From positions 124,001 to 188,000 of the forward strand of contig NZ_JAPEPB010000002.1 of NCBI RefSeq assembly GCF_026340565.1: a DNA stretch of 64,000 bases. The letters run 5' to 3'. The DNA comes from Kitasatospora sp. NBC_01287. Its GTDB lineage: Bacteria > Actinomycetota > Actinomycetes > Streptomycetales > Streptomycetaceae. Positions 26,237 to 37,390 of the stretch are shown here, piece after piece. The position numbers and the translations under genes were made by a program. Position 1 is the stretch's first letter. Every line of letters begins with the position of its first letter. Under the pieces are notes generated by a model. It made no database searches. It was not told where the DNA came from and worked only from the letters and a program-made list of their open reading frames with translations.

Positions 26237-26776
26237 ATGGCGACCGGTCCGGCAGCGCCGCACGACCCTGAGCACACGCGCCTGTGGCAACACTGGCAGC
26301 AGGCGGAGGAAGCGCACCTCTCCCCCACCAAGCGGTCACTGATCGTGACCTGGCTCGCCTTCGGCACCACCTTCGGCACCGCACGGCTGATCACCCACGG
26401 CATCAGGGGCGGCTGGCTCCCCTGGGGGAACATGTCCGCGGGCGGGCAGCACCTGCACCACTACAACCTCGGCATCGCGGCCCTGGCCGGGGTCGGACTG
26501 ATCGCGGTCCGCGGGGACGAGAAGGCCGTCGGGCACCCGCTGGTCGCCGCGAGCTACGGCGCGGGCGCGGCGCTGATCGCCGACGAGTTCGCCCTGCTGC
26601 TCGACCTCCAGGACGTGTACTGGGCGAAGCAGGGCCGGGTGAGCGTGGACGTCGCCTTCGGCCTGCTGGCCGGGCTCGGCGCCTACCTGACCGCCGCGCC
26701 CTTCTGGCACGAGGTCATCCGGGCCGGCCGGCGGCACGCCGCCCGCCGCCTGCGCGAGGCCGCCCGGCCGCGCTGA
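26237..26776 (+). CDS. Conserved integral membrane protein, function unknown
   Basis: A 179-residue protein with four hydrophobic segments. A His-rich stretch, GGQHLHHYNLGI (about residues 72-83), lies at the start of the second segment and could bind metal or haem, but this is inference. The acidic DEFALLLDLQDVYWAKQGR loop between segments 3 and 4 is conserved-looking. ATG follows GATGAGGTG. It is divergent from the FtsX-type exporter and its 3' end overlaps a possible minus-strand gene. Confidence 0.72.
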   Translation: MATGPAAPHDPEHTRLWQHWQQAEEAHLSPTKRSLIVTWLAFGTTFGTARLITHGIRGGWLPWGNMSAGGQHLHHYNLGIAALAGVGLIAVRGDEKAVGHPLVAASYGAGAALIADEFALLLDLQDVYWAKQGRVSVDVAFGLLAGLGAYLTAAPFWHEVIRAGRRHAARRLREAARPR

Positions 26777-27107
26777 CCGCGCTGCACGCCGGGGCGGCGG
26801 GGCGGCGGGGCGGCGGGGCGGCGGCTTCAGAGCTGCCCCGGGCATAGCGCCGCAGGCGGTCGAGGTCCTCGGCGGGGTCCGCTGCGAGGTAGGGGTCCGC
26901 GGCGAGGGGGTCGGCGGCAAGGGAGCCGGGGCGGATCGGCACGGGGTGCTCGCGGACGACGCGGCCGGCCAGGGCCAGGGCGGCGTCGGCGTCGGCGTCC
27001 GGGGCCTGGACCACCACCGAGCCCAGGCGGTCGAAGCTGTGCAGCACCGCGGATCTGCGCCGCCCTGGCCGGGCGGTGAAGGTGATCTCCACGCACTGCC
27101 GCCGCAC
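26715..27107 (-). CDS. Hypothetical protein downstream of the monooxygenase (uncertain)
   Basis: A 130-residue reading frame on the same strand as the monooxygenase at 27174, starting at a GTG 66 bp after it. The N-terminal half (VEITFTARPGRRRSAVLHSF, then DRLGSVVVQAPDADADAALALAGRVV) looks like a small alpha/beta domain. The C-terminal third is low-complexity Pro/Ala/Arg derived from the 8-bp repeat at 26791-26822. It overlaps the convergent membrane-protein gene by 62 bp. It may be real only in its first 85 residues, or not at all. Confidence 0.35.
   Translation of the reverse strand: MRRQCVEITFTARPGRRRSAVLHSFDRLGSVVVQAPDADADAALALAGRVVREHPVPIRPGSLAADPLAADPYLAADPAEDLDRLRRYARGSSEAAAPPPRRPAAPACSAVSAAGRPRAGGGRRAAGRPG
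26791..26822. repeat. Four tandem 8-bp GGGGCGGC repeats
   Basis: GGGGCGGC repeats four times, starting 15 bp past the stop of the membrane-protein gene. Confidence 0.8.
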
Positions 27108-27173
27108 GGCCTCGTCGGTGACCTCGCTGTGGCGGGCAGGGCGGGCGGGGCGGGCCGGGCGGGGCGGGCCGGC

Positions 27174-28841
27174 TCAGGCCGGGGTGAAGGTCCGGCGCAG
27201 GTGGGCCGCCAGCGCCTCGGGCGTCGCCGGGCCCAGGCGCGCGCCGAGGTGGCCGTCGGGGCGGATGACGAACGCCTCGCCCTCGCGGGGCCGGTAGCCG
27301 GCCTCGAAGGCGCCGGCGGCGTCCCGGACGGCCGGCAGGAGCAAGCCGGGCGGGCCGGCGCCGTCGGCGAGCAGCACGTAGCTGTCGAGCAGGCCGTGCG
27401 CCGCCTGCCGGGCCGCGGCCGCGCAGGCGTGCAGGTGTTCGGCGCGGGCGTCGGGGCCGGCGTGGAGCAGCAGCGTGTGACGCGGACCGCGCAGCAGGTC
27501 GAACAGCCGCTGCGGGTAACCGGCCAGGTCGCGGGAGAGCCCGCCGCAGTCCGGTGCCCGGTCGCCTGGCGCCGGGCCACCGTCGGGCGCGCCCGCACCA
27601 CCCGGCACGGGGTCGACCAGCGGGCTGCCGGGGTAGCCGACCAGCAGCTGGGCCTCGCGCAGCAGCATGGTCGTGAGGTCGTCGGGGTCGGCCGCCATGC
27701 CCTCCCTGGCGTGCCGCACGGTGCGCCCGACCACCTCCTCGCCCACCGGGTGGCGCTCGGCGTGGTAGCTGTCGAGCAGGTCGTCGGCACCGACGCCGCG
27801 CACCGCCAGCGCGAGCTTCCAGGCCAGGTTGAAGGCGTCCTGCACACCGGTGTTCATCCCCTGGGCGCCGGTGGGCGGGTGGATGTGGGCCGCGTCGCCC
27901 GCCACGAAGAGCCGGCCGGCGCGGTAGCGGTCGACCAGCCGGTGCGAGATCCGGAAGGTGGACGACCAGCGCAGCGCGGCGGCCCTCGTCGGCTGCGGCG
28001 CGAGCCGGTCCAGGACGGCCTGGATGTGCCGCAGCTCCGGCCCGCGGCCCTCCGCCAGGCCGTGCGTGACGCCGTCCGGCGCGCCCGCCCCACCCGAGCC
28101 GCCCGCACCGCCCGCACCGCCGTCCTGCCCCGCCGCGAGCTCCGGCGGGACCATCATCGACATCCGGTACCGGCCCCGGCCGGGCAGCGGGATGCAGACC
28201 AGCAGGTCGTCCACCGCGCCGTCCGCGTCCAGGTGCGTGGCGCGGACTCCGTAGCCTGTGGGCAGGTCCCAGTCGACCTCGACATCCCCGAGCATGTACT
28301 GCTCGGGGAAGGCGTCGCCCTCGAAGCTCAGGTGGGCCGCGCGGCGCACCCGGCTGTGCGCGCCGTCGCACCCCACCAGGTAGCGGGCGCGCACCCGCTC
28401 GGTCCCGGTGGGAGTGCTGAGCGTGGCCAGCACCCGCTCCTCGTCCGCCTCGACGTCCAGCAGCTCGGTGCCGCGCTCCACCACCGTGCCGTAGCCGGCC
28501 AGGTGCTCGGCCAGCAGCCGCTCCGTCGTGTACTGCGGCAGCGCGGCGAACGCGTAGGGCACCTCCGGCGGCAGGCTCAGCTCGATCCGCGGGCCGGGCT
28601 CGCCGTTGACGAAGAGCAGCTGGCCGCGCATCGGCACGGCCTCGTCCAGCGCCTCGCGGACCAGCCCCATCGCCTCCCACAGCTCCAGCGTGCGCGGCTG
28701 CACGCCGACCGCCTTGGCGTACGGCTGCGGAGCGGCGAGCCGGTCGATGATCCGGCAGTCGACCCCGTGGCGCCGCAGCTCGGCGGCGGCGGTCAGCCCG
28801 ACCGGGCCCGCGCCCACCACCAGCACGTCGATCTCGCCCAT
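27174..28841 (-). CDS. FAD-dependent monooxygenase (PheA/TfdB family)
   Basis: A 555-residue class A flavin monooxygenase. VLVVGAGPVGLTAAAELRRH occurs at residues 6-25. The substrate-channel region contains QPRTLELWEAMGL (the DG-like motif follows at GCDGAHSRVRRA). FAD-binding GDAAHIHPPTGAQGMNTGVQ is followed by AFNLAWKLA, and the C-terminal thioredoxin-like domain ends with AFVIRPDGHLGARLG. GGAGG lies about 6 nt before the ATG. Such enzymes hydroxylate polyketides, rifamycin or phenols. It is the second of two in this window and is not adjacent to a regulator or transporter of its own. Confidence 0.88.
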   Translation of the reverse strand: MGEIDVLVVGAGPVGLTAAAELRRHGVDCRIIDRLAAPQPYAKAVGVQPRTLELWEAMGLVREALDEAVPMRGQLLFVNGEPGPRIELSLPPEVPYAFAALPQYTTERLLAEHLAGYGTVVERGTELLDVEADEERVLATLSTPTGTERVRARYLVGCDGAHSRVRRAAHLSFEGDAFPEQYMLGDVEVDWDLPTGYGVRATHLDADGAVDDLLVCIPLPGRGRYRMSMMVPPELAAGQDGGAGGAGGSGGAGAPDGVTHGLAEGRGPELRHIQAVLDRLAPQPTRAAALRWSSTFRISHRLVDRYRAGRLFVAGDAAHIHPPTGAQGMNTGVQDAFNLAWKLALAVRGVGADDLLDSYHAERHPVGEEVVGRTVRHAREGMAADPDDLTTMLLREAQLLVGYPGSPLVDPVPGGAGAPDGGPAPGDRAPDCGGLSRDLAGYPQRLFDLLRGPRHTLLLHAGPDARAEHLHACAAAARQAAHGLLDSYVLLADGAGPPGLLLPAVRDAAGAFEAGYRPREGEAFVIRPDGHLGARLGPATPEALAAHLRRTFTPA

Positions 28842-29097
28842 GATCCGCCTCCCACGCCTCCGGCAGGGCCGGGCACCGCCACCACCTTCCAGGCTGCCCC
28901 CGCCCGCCGCGCCGCCGCCACCGCACCGCGGCTGCGGCGCGCGGCGCGACCCGCGGACCATGGCCCCGGAGCACCACCCCAGTCGCTGACGATGCGTCAG
29001 AACACCTCCCACCAGCGCCACCCGGGCGGACGCCCGGCCCCGGACGGCTCGGCGGCCGTCCGGGCGCAGCGTCCCCAAACTCGCGGGTCGAGGCGGC

Positions 29098-29103
29098 TAC
29101 GCT
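29098..29103 (+). promoter_or_regulatory. -10 box of a probably leaderless gene
   Basis: TACGCT lies 6 nt before the ATG at 29110, with no Shine-Dalgarno sequence in between. Confidence 0.5.
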
Positions 29104-29109
29104 CGGCGC

Positions 29110-29949
29110 ATGGAGCACTCCGACGGGCGCGCGGAAGGCGCCGGACCCTTCACCACCAGAGTCACCTCGCGCCTGGCCGGCGGCGGTTCGGTGGTCTGGG
29201 AGTCGCGCCGGGCCCGCAAGCGCGGTGCGCTGAAGGTGCGTGCCGCGGGGGCCGCGCACGGCACGTCGCGCAGCGCCGACGCCGGGACCCTGGCCCGCCT
29301 GGGCAGGCTCAACCTGATCGCCTCCGGCGCGTTCACCCTCGGCGGGGCCCTGTTCGCGCTCGGCGCCGCCCTCGGCCAGCTCGGGGCGAGCGGGCCGACC
29401 GCGAGCGCCTCGATCTACTTCACCGGCGGCCTGTTCTTCACCACCGGCGGCTACGCCTCGCTGCTCCAGGCGATCAACGCCCCGCGCCGCGGCGGCGAGC
29501 CCGGTTCACTGGTCGCGGTGGGCTGGCGCTGGTGGAGCTACGAGCCGATGCGGATCGGCTGGCTGAGCACCTTCGTGCTCTTCACCGGCACGCTGGTGTT
29601 CGGGGTCAACCTGCTGGACTCCTTCCTCCAGGGGCTCACCGCCCAGCAGGTGAACCGGTTGATCTGGACCCCTGACCTGGTCGGCTGCCTGCTGTTCCTG
29701 GTCTCCGGGCACCTGGCGATCGCGGAGGTCTGCCACGGGCGGCCGCGGCTGAGCCCGCGCGGGCTCGACTGGTGGATCGTGGCGGTCAACCAGCTCGGCT
29801 CGGTGCTCTTCCTCATCGCCGCGCTGGCCGCCTTCACCCGCCCGGACACCGGCAGCCAGGTCAACGTCGACGTCGCCAACTGGGGCACCTTCGCGGGCGC
29901 GCTCTGCTTCTCGGTGGGCGGCGTCCTTCAGTCCTTCGAGCGACCCTGA
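29110..29949 (+). CDS. Membrane protein, YrhK-like
   Basis: A 279-residue protein with a 60-residue basic N-terminus and about six membrane helices arranged as repeats. The pattern LNLIASGAFTLGGALFALGA recurs later as WWIVAVNQLGSVLFLIAALA, which resembles the YrhK domain (PF14145). The function is unknown. It starts without an SD, 6 nt after a TACGCT box. Its stop codon abuts a 21-bp tandem duplication. Confidence 0.68.
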   Translation: MEHSDGRAEGAGPFTTRVTSRLAGGGSVVWESRRARKRGALKVRAAGAAHGTSRSADAGTLARLGRLNLIASGAFTLGGALFALGAALGQLGASGPTASASIYFTGGLFFTTGGYASLLQAINAPRRGGEPGSLVAVGWRWWSYEPMRIGWLSTFVLFTGTLVFGVNLLDSFLQGLTAQQVNRLIWTPDLVGCLLFLVSGHLAIAEVCHGRPRLSPRGLDWWIVAVNQLGSVLFLIAALAAFTRPDTGSQVNVDVANWGTFAGALCFSVGGVLQSFERP

Positions 29950-29989
29950 GCTCCGGCCCCGAGGTCCCGAGCTCCGGCCCCGAGGTCCC
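29948..29989. repeat. Perfect 21-bp tandem duplication at a gene end
   Basis: Two identical 21-bp units (29948-29968 and 29969-29989), each starting GAGCTCCGG. The first begins inside the TGA stop of the YrhK-like gene (29947-29949). Confidence 0.85.
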
Positions 29990-30050
29990 GAGGGGCTGTC
30001 CGACAGGCCCCGGCCAGACCCCGGCGGCGCCACGGTGTTAGAAATGACGC

Positions 30051-32759
30051 ATGGTCGAACAGGCCGACCGATCCCGGACGGTGTCGAAGCAGTCGCTGTT
30101 CGCGAAGAGTCCTCTCGGGAAGAGTCCGCGGAGCGTTGCCGGACAGGTATTCGCCCTGCAGGTCGTGGTCGTGCTGCTGCTCGTGCTGGGCGCGATCCTG
30201 GCGCTGGTCCTCGAATCGCAGAACGCCAGCGACACCGAGGCCCGCAACCGCTCGGTGGCGGTCGCCGAGACCTTCGCGCACTCCCCCGGCCTGGTCGACG
30301 TGCTGAACTCGCCCGATCCGTCGGCGGTGCTCCAGCCGATCACCGAGGCCGCGCGCAAGGAGGCCGGCGTCGACTTCATCGTGGTCATGAACACCCAGGG
30401 GATCCGCTACACGCACCCCATCCCGAGCCTGATCGGCAAGCACTTCGTGGGGACCATCGGCCCCTCCTTGGCCGGCCAGGTCTACACCGAGAGCGTGCAC
30501 GGCCCGCTGGGCCACGAGATCCAGGCGATCGTGCCGGTCAAGGCCCCCGACGGTTCGGTGGTGGGCCTGGTGGCGGCCGGGCTCACGGTCAAGGACGTCA
30601 CCACGGCCGGCGACCGGCAGCTGCCGGTGATCCTCGGCACCGGCGCCGCCGCGCTGGTGGTGGCCACCACCGGGACCGCCCTGGTGGCCAGGCGGCTGAA
30701 GCGCCAGACGCGCGGCCTGGGGCCGGTCGAGATGACCCGCATGTACGAGCACCACAACGCCGTCCTGCACGCGGTGCGCGAGGGCGTGGTGATCGTCGGG
30801 CAGGACGGGCGGCTGCTGCTGGCGAACGACGAGGCCAAGGAGTTGCTGGGGCTGCCGGCCGACGCGGAGGGTCGGCACCTGGGCGAGCTGCGGGGGCTGG
30901 ACCCGGACACAGCGGAGCTGCTGCTGTCGGGCCGGACGGCCACCGACGAGGTGCACCGCTCGGGCAGCCGGCTGCTCGCGGTGAACCAGCGGCCGACGGA
31001 CGGGCGCACCGGCGCGATGGGCACGGTCGCCACGATCCGCGACTCCACCGAGCTCCTGGCGCTCTCCGGCAAGGCCGAGGTGGCCGCCGGGCGCCTCGCC
31101 CTGCTCTACGAGGCCGGGGTGGGCATCGGCACCACCCTCGACGTCGTGCGCACCGCCGAGGAGCTGGCCCGGGTCGCGGTGCCCGGCTTCGCGGACTTCG
31201 TCACCGTCGACCTCGCCGACCCCGTGCTGCTGGGCGACGAACCCACCGGCACCGGGATGGACCTGCGCCGGGTCGTCGTCCACGGCATCCGCGAGGACCA
31301 TCCCTTCTACCCGCCCGGCCGGCTGATCACCTTCATCCCCTCCTCCCCGCAGGCCCTCGGCTTCGACAGCGGCCGGTCGCAGGTGGTGCCCGACCTGGCG
31401 GACGCGCCCGGCTGGCAGGCGCAGGACGAGGGATGGACCAGGGGGATCCTCGACTACGGTGTCCACTCGCTCATCACCACCCCCCTGAAGGCACGGGGCA
31501 TCATCCTGGGCGTCGCCAACTTCTGGCGGTCCCAGAAGCCCGAGCCCTTCGACGACGAGGACCGGTCGGTGGCCGAGGAACTGGTCGCGCGAGCGGCGGT
31601 CAGCATCGACAACGCGCGCCGCTACACCCGCGAGCACGCCATGGCGGTGACCCTGCAGCGCAGCCTGCTGCCGCGCGCGCTGCCGGAGCAGAGCGCGCTG
31701 GAGGTCGCGCACCGCTACCTGCCCGCGCAGTCCGGGGTCAGCGGCGACTGGTTCGACGTCATCCCGTTGCCCGGCAGCCGGGTCGCCCTGGTGGTGGGCG
31801 ACGTGGTGGGCCACGGGCTGCACGCCGCGGCCACCATGGGCCGGCTGCGCACCGCCGTGCACAACTTCTCCGCGCTCGACGTCCCGCCGGACGAGTTGCT
31901 CGGCCACCTCGACGAGCTGGTGAACCGCATCGACCAGGAGGAGAGCGAGGGCGGCACCGGGACGGGCGTCACCGGAGCCACGTGCCTGTACGCGATCTAC
32001 GACCCGGTCTCCCGGCTGTGCACCATCGCGCGGGCCGGACATCCCACGCCCGCCCTGGTGCGGCCCGACGGCAGCGTCGTCTTCCCGGAGCTGCCGATCG
32101 GGCCGCCGCTCGGCGCGGGCTCGCTGCCGTTCGAGACGGCGCAGGTGGAGCTGGCCGAGGGCACCCAGATCGTGCTGTACACCGACGGGCTGATCGAGGA
32201 GCGCACCCGGGACATCGACGTGGGCATGGAGCTGATGCGCGAGGTGCTCTCGCAGCGCGAGCGGGGGCCCGAGGAGAACTGCCGGGCCCTGCTCGCCGCC
32301 CTGCTCCCGGCCCGCCAGCAGGACGACGTGGCGCTGCTGATCGCGAGGACCCGGGTGCTCGGCGCGGACCGGGTGGCCGAGCGGGAGGTGCCCAGCGACC
32401 CGGCCGCCGTCGCCGAGGTCCGCGCGTGGGCGGTCTCGGTGCTGGACGGGTGGGGCCTGGCCGACCTGGCCTTCAGCACCGAGCTGGTGCTCAGCGAACT
32501 GGTCACCAACGCCATCCGCTACGGCTCGCCGCCGGTCCGGCTGCGGCTGCTGCGCGACCGGAGCCTGACCTGCGAGGTGGCCGACGGCAGCAGCACCTCC
32601 CCGCACCTGAAGTACGCGGCGACGACGGACGAGGGCGGGCGCGGGCTGTACCTGGTCGCCCAGCTCACCCGGCACTGGGGCACCAGGTACTCCCCGCAGG
32701 GCAAGATCATCTGGGCGGAGCAGCCGTTCCCCGGGCCGGCCTCCGCCCCGGACCCGTGA
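30051..32759 (+). CDS. Sensor phosphatase: sCache-PAS-GAF-SpoIIE(PP2C)-HATPase
   Basis: A 902-residue signalling protein. TM1 is near residues 29-53. An extracellular sCache/CitA-like domain occupies about 55-195 (VVMNTQGIRYTHPIPSLIGK is the ligand-pocket region). TM2 is near 200-222, PAS about 235-330 and GAF about 345-510. A SpoIIE/PP2C phosphatase domain (535-770) has metal ligands in SGDWFDV and GDVVGHG. A C-terminal HATPase_c anti-sigma kinase-like domain (775-895) has the N-box ELVTNAIRYGS and G-box DEGGRGLYL. Such proteins control anti-sigma-factor antagonists in streptomycetes. A TAGAAA box lies 6 nt before the ATG. No target anti-anti-sigma gene is adjacent. Confidence 0.92.
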   Translation: MVEQADRSRTVSKQSLFAKSPLGKSPRSVAGQVFALQVVVVLLLVLGAILALVLESQNASDTEARNRSVAVAETFAHSPGLVDVLNSPDPSAVLQPITEAARKEAGVDFIVVMNTQGIRYTHPIPSLIGKHFVGTIGPSLAGQVYTESVHGPLGHEIQAIVPVKAPDGSVVGLVAAGLTVKDVTTAGDRQLPVILGTGAAALVVATTGTALVARRLKRQTRGLGPVEMTRMYEHHNAVLHAVREGVVIVGQDGRLLLANDEAKELLGLPADAEGRHLGELRGLDPDTAELLLSGRTATDEVHRSGSRLLAVNQRPTDGRTGAMGTVATIRDSTELLALSGKAEVAAGRLALLYEAGVGIGTTLDVVRTAEELARVAVPGFADFVTVDLADPVLLGDEPTGTGMDLRRVVVHGIREDHPFYPPGRLITFIPSSPQALGFDSGRSQVVPDLADAPGWQAQDEGWTRGILDYGVHSLITTPLKARGIILGVANFWRSQKPEPFDDEDRSVAEELVARAAVSIDNARRYTREHAMAVTLQRSLLPRALPEQSALEVAHRYLPAQSGVSGDWFDVIPLPGSRVALVVGDVVGHGLHAAATMGRLRTAVHNFSALDVPPDELLGHLDELVNRIDQEESEGGTGTGVTGATCLYAIYDPVSRLCTIARAGHPTPALVRPDGSVVFPELPIGPPLGAGSLPFETAQVELAEGTQIVLYTDGLIEERTRDIDVGMELMREVLSQRERGPEENCRALLAALLPARQQDDVALLIARTRVLGADRVAEREVPSDPAAVAEVRAWAVSVLDGWGLADLAFSTELVLSELVTNAIRYGSPPVRLRLLRDRSLTCEVADGSSTSPHLKYAATTDEGGRGLYLVAQLTRHWGTRYSPQGKIIWAEQPFPGPASAPDP

Positions 32760-32830
32760 GACCCGGGCAGCCCGTGAAGCCCGGGCCGTCCCGTAAAGCC
32801 CGGGCAGCCCCGTGAAGCCCGGGCCGTCGT
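32752..32830. repeat. Four- to five-unit 18-19-bp repeat from a stop codon onward
   Basis: CCCGTGA or CCCGTAA followed by (A/G)(A/G)(C/G)CCCGGGC recurs at 32753, 32771, 32790 and 32809. The first CCCGTGA contains the TGA stop of the phosphatase gene, so the stop context is repeated downstream. Confidence 0.8.
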
Positions 32831-32845
32831 GCAAGACCCGCGCAG

Positions 32846-33394
32846 TCAGCCCGCGACGCCGGGCCCCGCACCCGGCAGGGCCGCCTCGGCGACAGCGAGG
32901 ACCCAGTCACTGCTGCGCATCAGCGTCCCACTGCCCGACGGGTACTCGAAGTCGCACTCGCCGAGCAGGGTGAAGCCCAGGCGGCGGCAGAGCGCGTTGG
33001 AGGCGGCGTTCTCCACCGAGGGGAACGCGTGCAGGGTGCCGGGGGCACCGGGCCGGCGGGCCGCCTCCCGGACGACGGCGACCAGCGCGGCCCCGGCCGC
33101 GGCGGCGATGCCGCGGCCCTGGTGGGGCGGCAGGACGTTCCAGCCGGTCTCGAAGACCTGCTCGCCCTGCCAGGTGCGCTGGTGGTAGGCGATGCTGCCG
33201 ACCATCTCGCCCTCCAGCAGGACGGCGAACATGCAGCCGCCCGCGGTCTCCGGCAGCGCGAGGTAGCGGCGGTGCCGGGCGAGCAGTTGCTCCTCCGGCT
33301 CCGGGCCGCCGACCCAGCGGCGCATCTGCGGGGTGTTGATCCGCCGCAGCAGGCCGAGCGCGGATTCCGACCAGGGTTCGAGGTGGACGTCCAT
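32846..33394 (-). CDS. GNAT-family N-acetyltransferase
   Basis: A 182-residue acetyltransferase of the RimJ/RimL-like type. The acetyl-CoA loop is NVLPPHQGRGIAAAAGAAL (Q-x-x-G-x-G/A), and ENAASNALCRRLGFTLLGECDFEY is the C-terminal signature. ATG at 33392-33394 is used; an ATG at 33404-33406 would add MLRG. There is no obvious SD. Substrate unknown. It is divergent from an AraC-type gene. Confidence 0.85.
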   Translation of the reverse strand: MDVHLEPWSESALGLLRRINTPQMRRWVGGPEPEEQLLARHRRYLALPETAGGCMFAVLLEGEMVGSIAYHQRTWQGEQVFETGWNVLPPHQGRGIAAAAGAALVAVVREAARRPGAPGTLHAFPSVENAASNALCRRLGFTLLGECDFEYPSGSGTLMRSSDWVLAVAEAALPGAGPGVAG

Positions 33395-33503
33395 GCCGCG
33401 CAGCATGCCAGCACCGGGCCTGACCAGGCATCTCATTTCTCCGGCGGCACCCCTCGCGGGCGCTCGGCGCGCGCCTGTCCGACCCGTGTGCCACGATCGC
33501 GCG

Positions 33504-33947
33504 GTGACCAGCAGACCCACCACCGCGCAGCACCTGCAGGACCTCGCGCGGCTGCGCCGCGTCCGCGACCGGATCGACCGGGAGTACGCGCAGCCACTGG
33601 ACGTCGAGGCGCTCGCCCGCGGCGCGCACATGTCGGCCGGGCACCTCAGCCGCGAGTTCCGGCTCGCCTACGGCGAATCGCCCTACGGCTACCTGATGAC
33701 GCGGCGCATCGAGCGGGCCATGGCGCTGCTGCGCCGCGGCGACCTCAGCGTCACCGACGTCTGCTTCGCGGTCGGCTGCTCGTCGCTGGGCACCTTCAGC
33801 ACGCGCTTCACCGAACTGGTCGGCGTGCCGCCGAGCACCTACCGGCGCGACACGGCGCGCGGCACGGCGGGGCTGCCGCCGTGCGTGGCGAAGCAGGTGA
33901 CCAGACCGATCAGGAATCGAGAAGCGCGGCCACCCGGGCGCGGTTAG
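33504..33947 (+). CDS. AraC-family transcriptional regulator (HTH only)
   Basis: A 147-residue protein made almost wholly of the double-HTH AraC domain: DVEALARGAHMSAGHLSREF with LAYGESPYGYLMTRR, then SVTDVCFAVGCSSLGTFSTR and FTELVGVPPSTYR. It has no N-terminal ligand domain and a short basic tail. The GTG start at 33504 has CACGAT 6 nt upstream and no SD. The VOC gene begins 10 bp after its stop, so it may regulate or be co-transcribed with that gene. Confidence 0.85.
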   Translation: MTSRPTTAQHLQDLARLRRVRDRIDREYAQPLDVEALARGAHMSAGHLSREFRLAYGESPYGYLMTRRIERAMALLRRGDLSVTDVCFAVGCSSLGTFSTRFTELVGVPPSTYRRDTARGTAGLPPCVAKQVTRPIRNREARPPGRG

Positions 33948-33957
33948 CGTGACCGGC

Positions 33958-34368
33958 ATGGACATCACGATTCACACCGTCTTCCTCTCGCACACCGACG
34001 CGGACGCGTCCCTGGCCTTCTACCGCGACGTCCTCGGCTTCGAGGTCCGCAACGACGTCGGCTACGGCGGGATGCGCTGGATCACCGTGGGCCCGGCCGA
34101 GCAGCCCGGCACCTGCATCGTGTTGGAGCCGCCGGCCGCCGACCCCGGCATCACCGACGAGGAGCGCCGCACCATCGTCGAGATGATGGCCAAGGGCAGC
34201 TACGCGCGGGTCATCCTGGCCACCGCCGACCTCGACAGCACCTTCGCCAAGCTGGTGGCAGCCGGCGCCGAGGTCGTCCAGGAGCCGACCCGGCAGCCGT
34301 ACGGGGTGTTCGACTGCGCCTTCCGCGATCCGGCGGGCAACCTGATCCGGATCAACGAGGTGCGCTGA
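33958..34368 (+). CDS. VOC-superfamily (glyoxalase/bleomycin-resistance fold) protein
   Basis: A 136-residue protein with two beta-alpha-beta-beta-beta modules. ASLAFYRDVLGFEVRNDVGYG marks module 1 and YGVFDCAFRDPAGNLIRI is the end of module 2, with a metal-ligand Glu just before the terminus (INEVR). A TAGCGT box lies 7 nt before the ATG, so it may be leaderless. The AraC-type gene immediately upstream is the common partner of this family in actinobacteria. Substrate unknown. Confidence 0.85.
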   Translation: MDITIHTVFLSHTDADASLAFYRDVLGFEVRNDVGYGGMRWITVGPAEQPGTCIVLEPPAADPGITDEERRTIVEMMAKGSYARVILATADLDSTFAKLVAAGAEVVQEPTRQPYGVFDCAFRDPAGNLIRINEVR

Positions 34369-34521
34369 GCCGTCCGGCGACCGGGCCGCTCCCGCGCACC
34401 GTTCCCACGACCCGTTCCGCTGCCCCGTTCCGATGCCTCGTTCCGCTGCCCCGGCCGGGCGCACCGCGCGGCCGGGGCAGGCCTGAGCGGGCTCGATACC
34501 TTGGTGCCGACCCCGGTGCCC

Positions 34522-34575
34522 GATCCCGGCGCCCGCGACCCCGGTGCCCGCGACCCCGGTGCCCGCGCGGTGCCC
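34522..34575. repeat. 15-bp tandem repeats upstream of the UvrA-like gene
   Basis: CCCGCGACCCCGGTG-type units repeat three to four times. A second short repeat (TTCCGCTGCCCCG-like) lies at about 34413-34460. The pair fills the gap between the VOC and UvrA-like genes. Confidence 0.65.
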
Positions 34576-34595
34576 GCCCCACAGATGGAGAGACG

Positions 34596-36986
<2,391 letters not shown>

Positions 36987-37001
36987 CGGGAGGCCGGGTG
37001 G

Positions 37002-37316
37002 TCAGGCCCCGCCGTGGCGGCTACGGGAGCGGGGGCCACGGCGGCGGCTGAATCGCGTGACCGGGCCGCTCGCGACGAAGAGTACCGCGGCCGCGAGCAC
37101 GGGCCCGAGCAGCAACCACCCGGCCCCGCCGATGCGGTCGATCAATCCGGTGAGCGACAGGACGGCGGCTCCGGCCAGCCATACGCCGCCGACCACTCCG
37201 GCCCAGCCCCCGAGGCGCGGGCGCTTGAACGCCTCCGGCTGCCAGCCGTTCAGCGTCCGCACCCCCAGCACCGCCAGGTTGAGACCCATCATCAGGCCGA
37301 ACCACTCCCGCACCAT
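37002..37316 (-). CDS. Small three-helix membrane protein
   Basis: A 104-residue protein with three hydrophobic segments (MMGLNLAVLGVRTL, GVVGGVWLAGAAVLSLTGL and WLLLGPVLAAAVLFVA) and a basic C-terminal tail rich in Arg. GGAGGGG lies 5 nt before the ATG at 37314-37316, which decides the start. No family was recognised. Confidence 0.68.
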   Translation of the reverse strand: MVREWFGLMMGLNLAVLGVRTLNGWQPEAFKRPRLGGWAGVVGGVWLAGAAVLSLTGLIDRIGGAGWLLLGPVLAAAVLFVASGPVTRFSRRRGPRSRSRHGGA

Positions 37317-37390
37317 GGCACCCCTCCCCCGGCGAGCGTACCGCCCGCTCATCCAGCGGTCGTCGGCACGGTAGCCCGGTCTCCCGGCGC

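Noticed and set aside
29928-32834. Long open frames of over 900 codons on other frames and strand across the phosphatase gene
   Set aside because: They are Arg/Gly/Ala- or Gln/His-rich, have no domain signatures and mirror the high-GC third-position bias of the real gene at 30051-32759.
6000-34575. CRISPR array candidates among the tandem repeats
   Set aside because: Units are 8-21 bp, contiguous and lack unique spacers; no cas genes are present.
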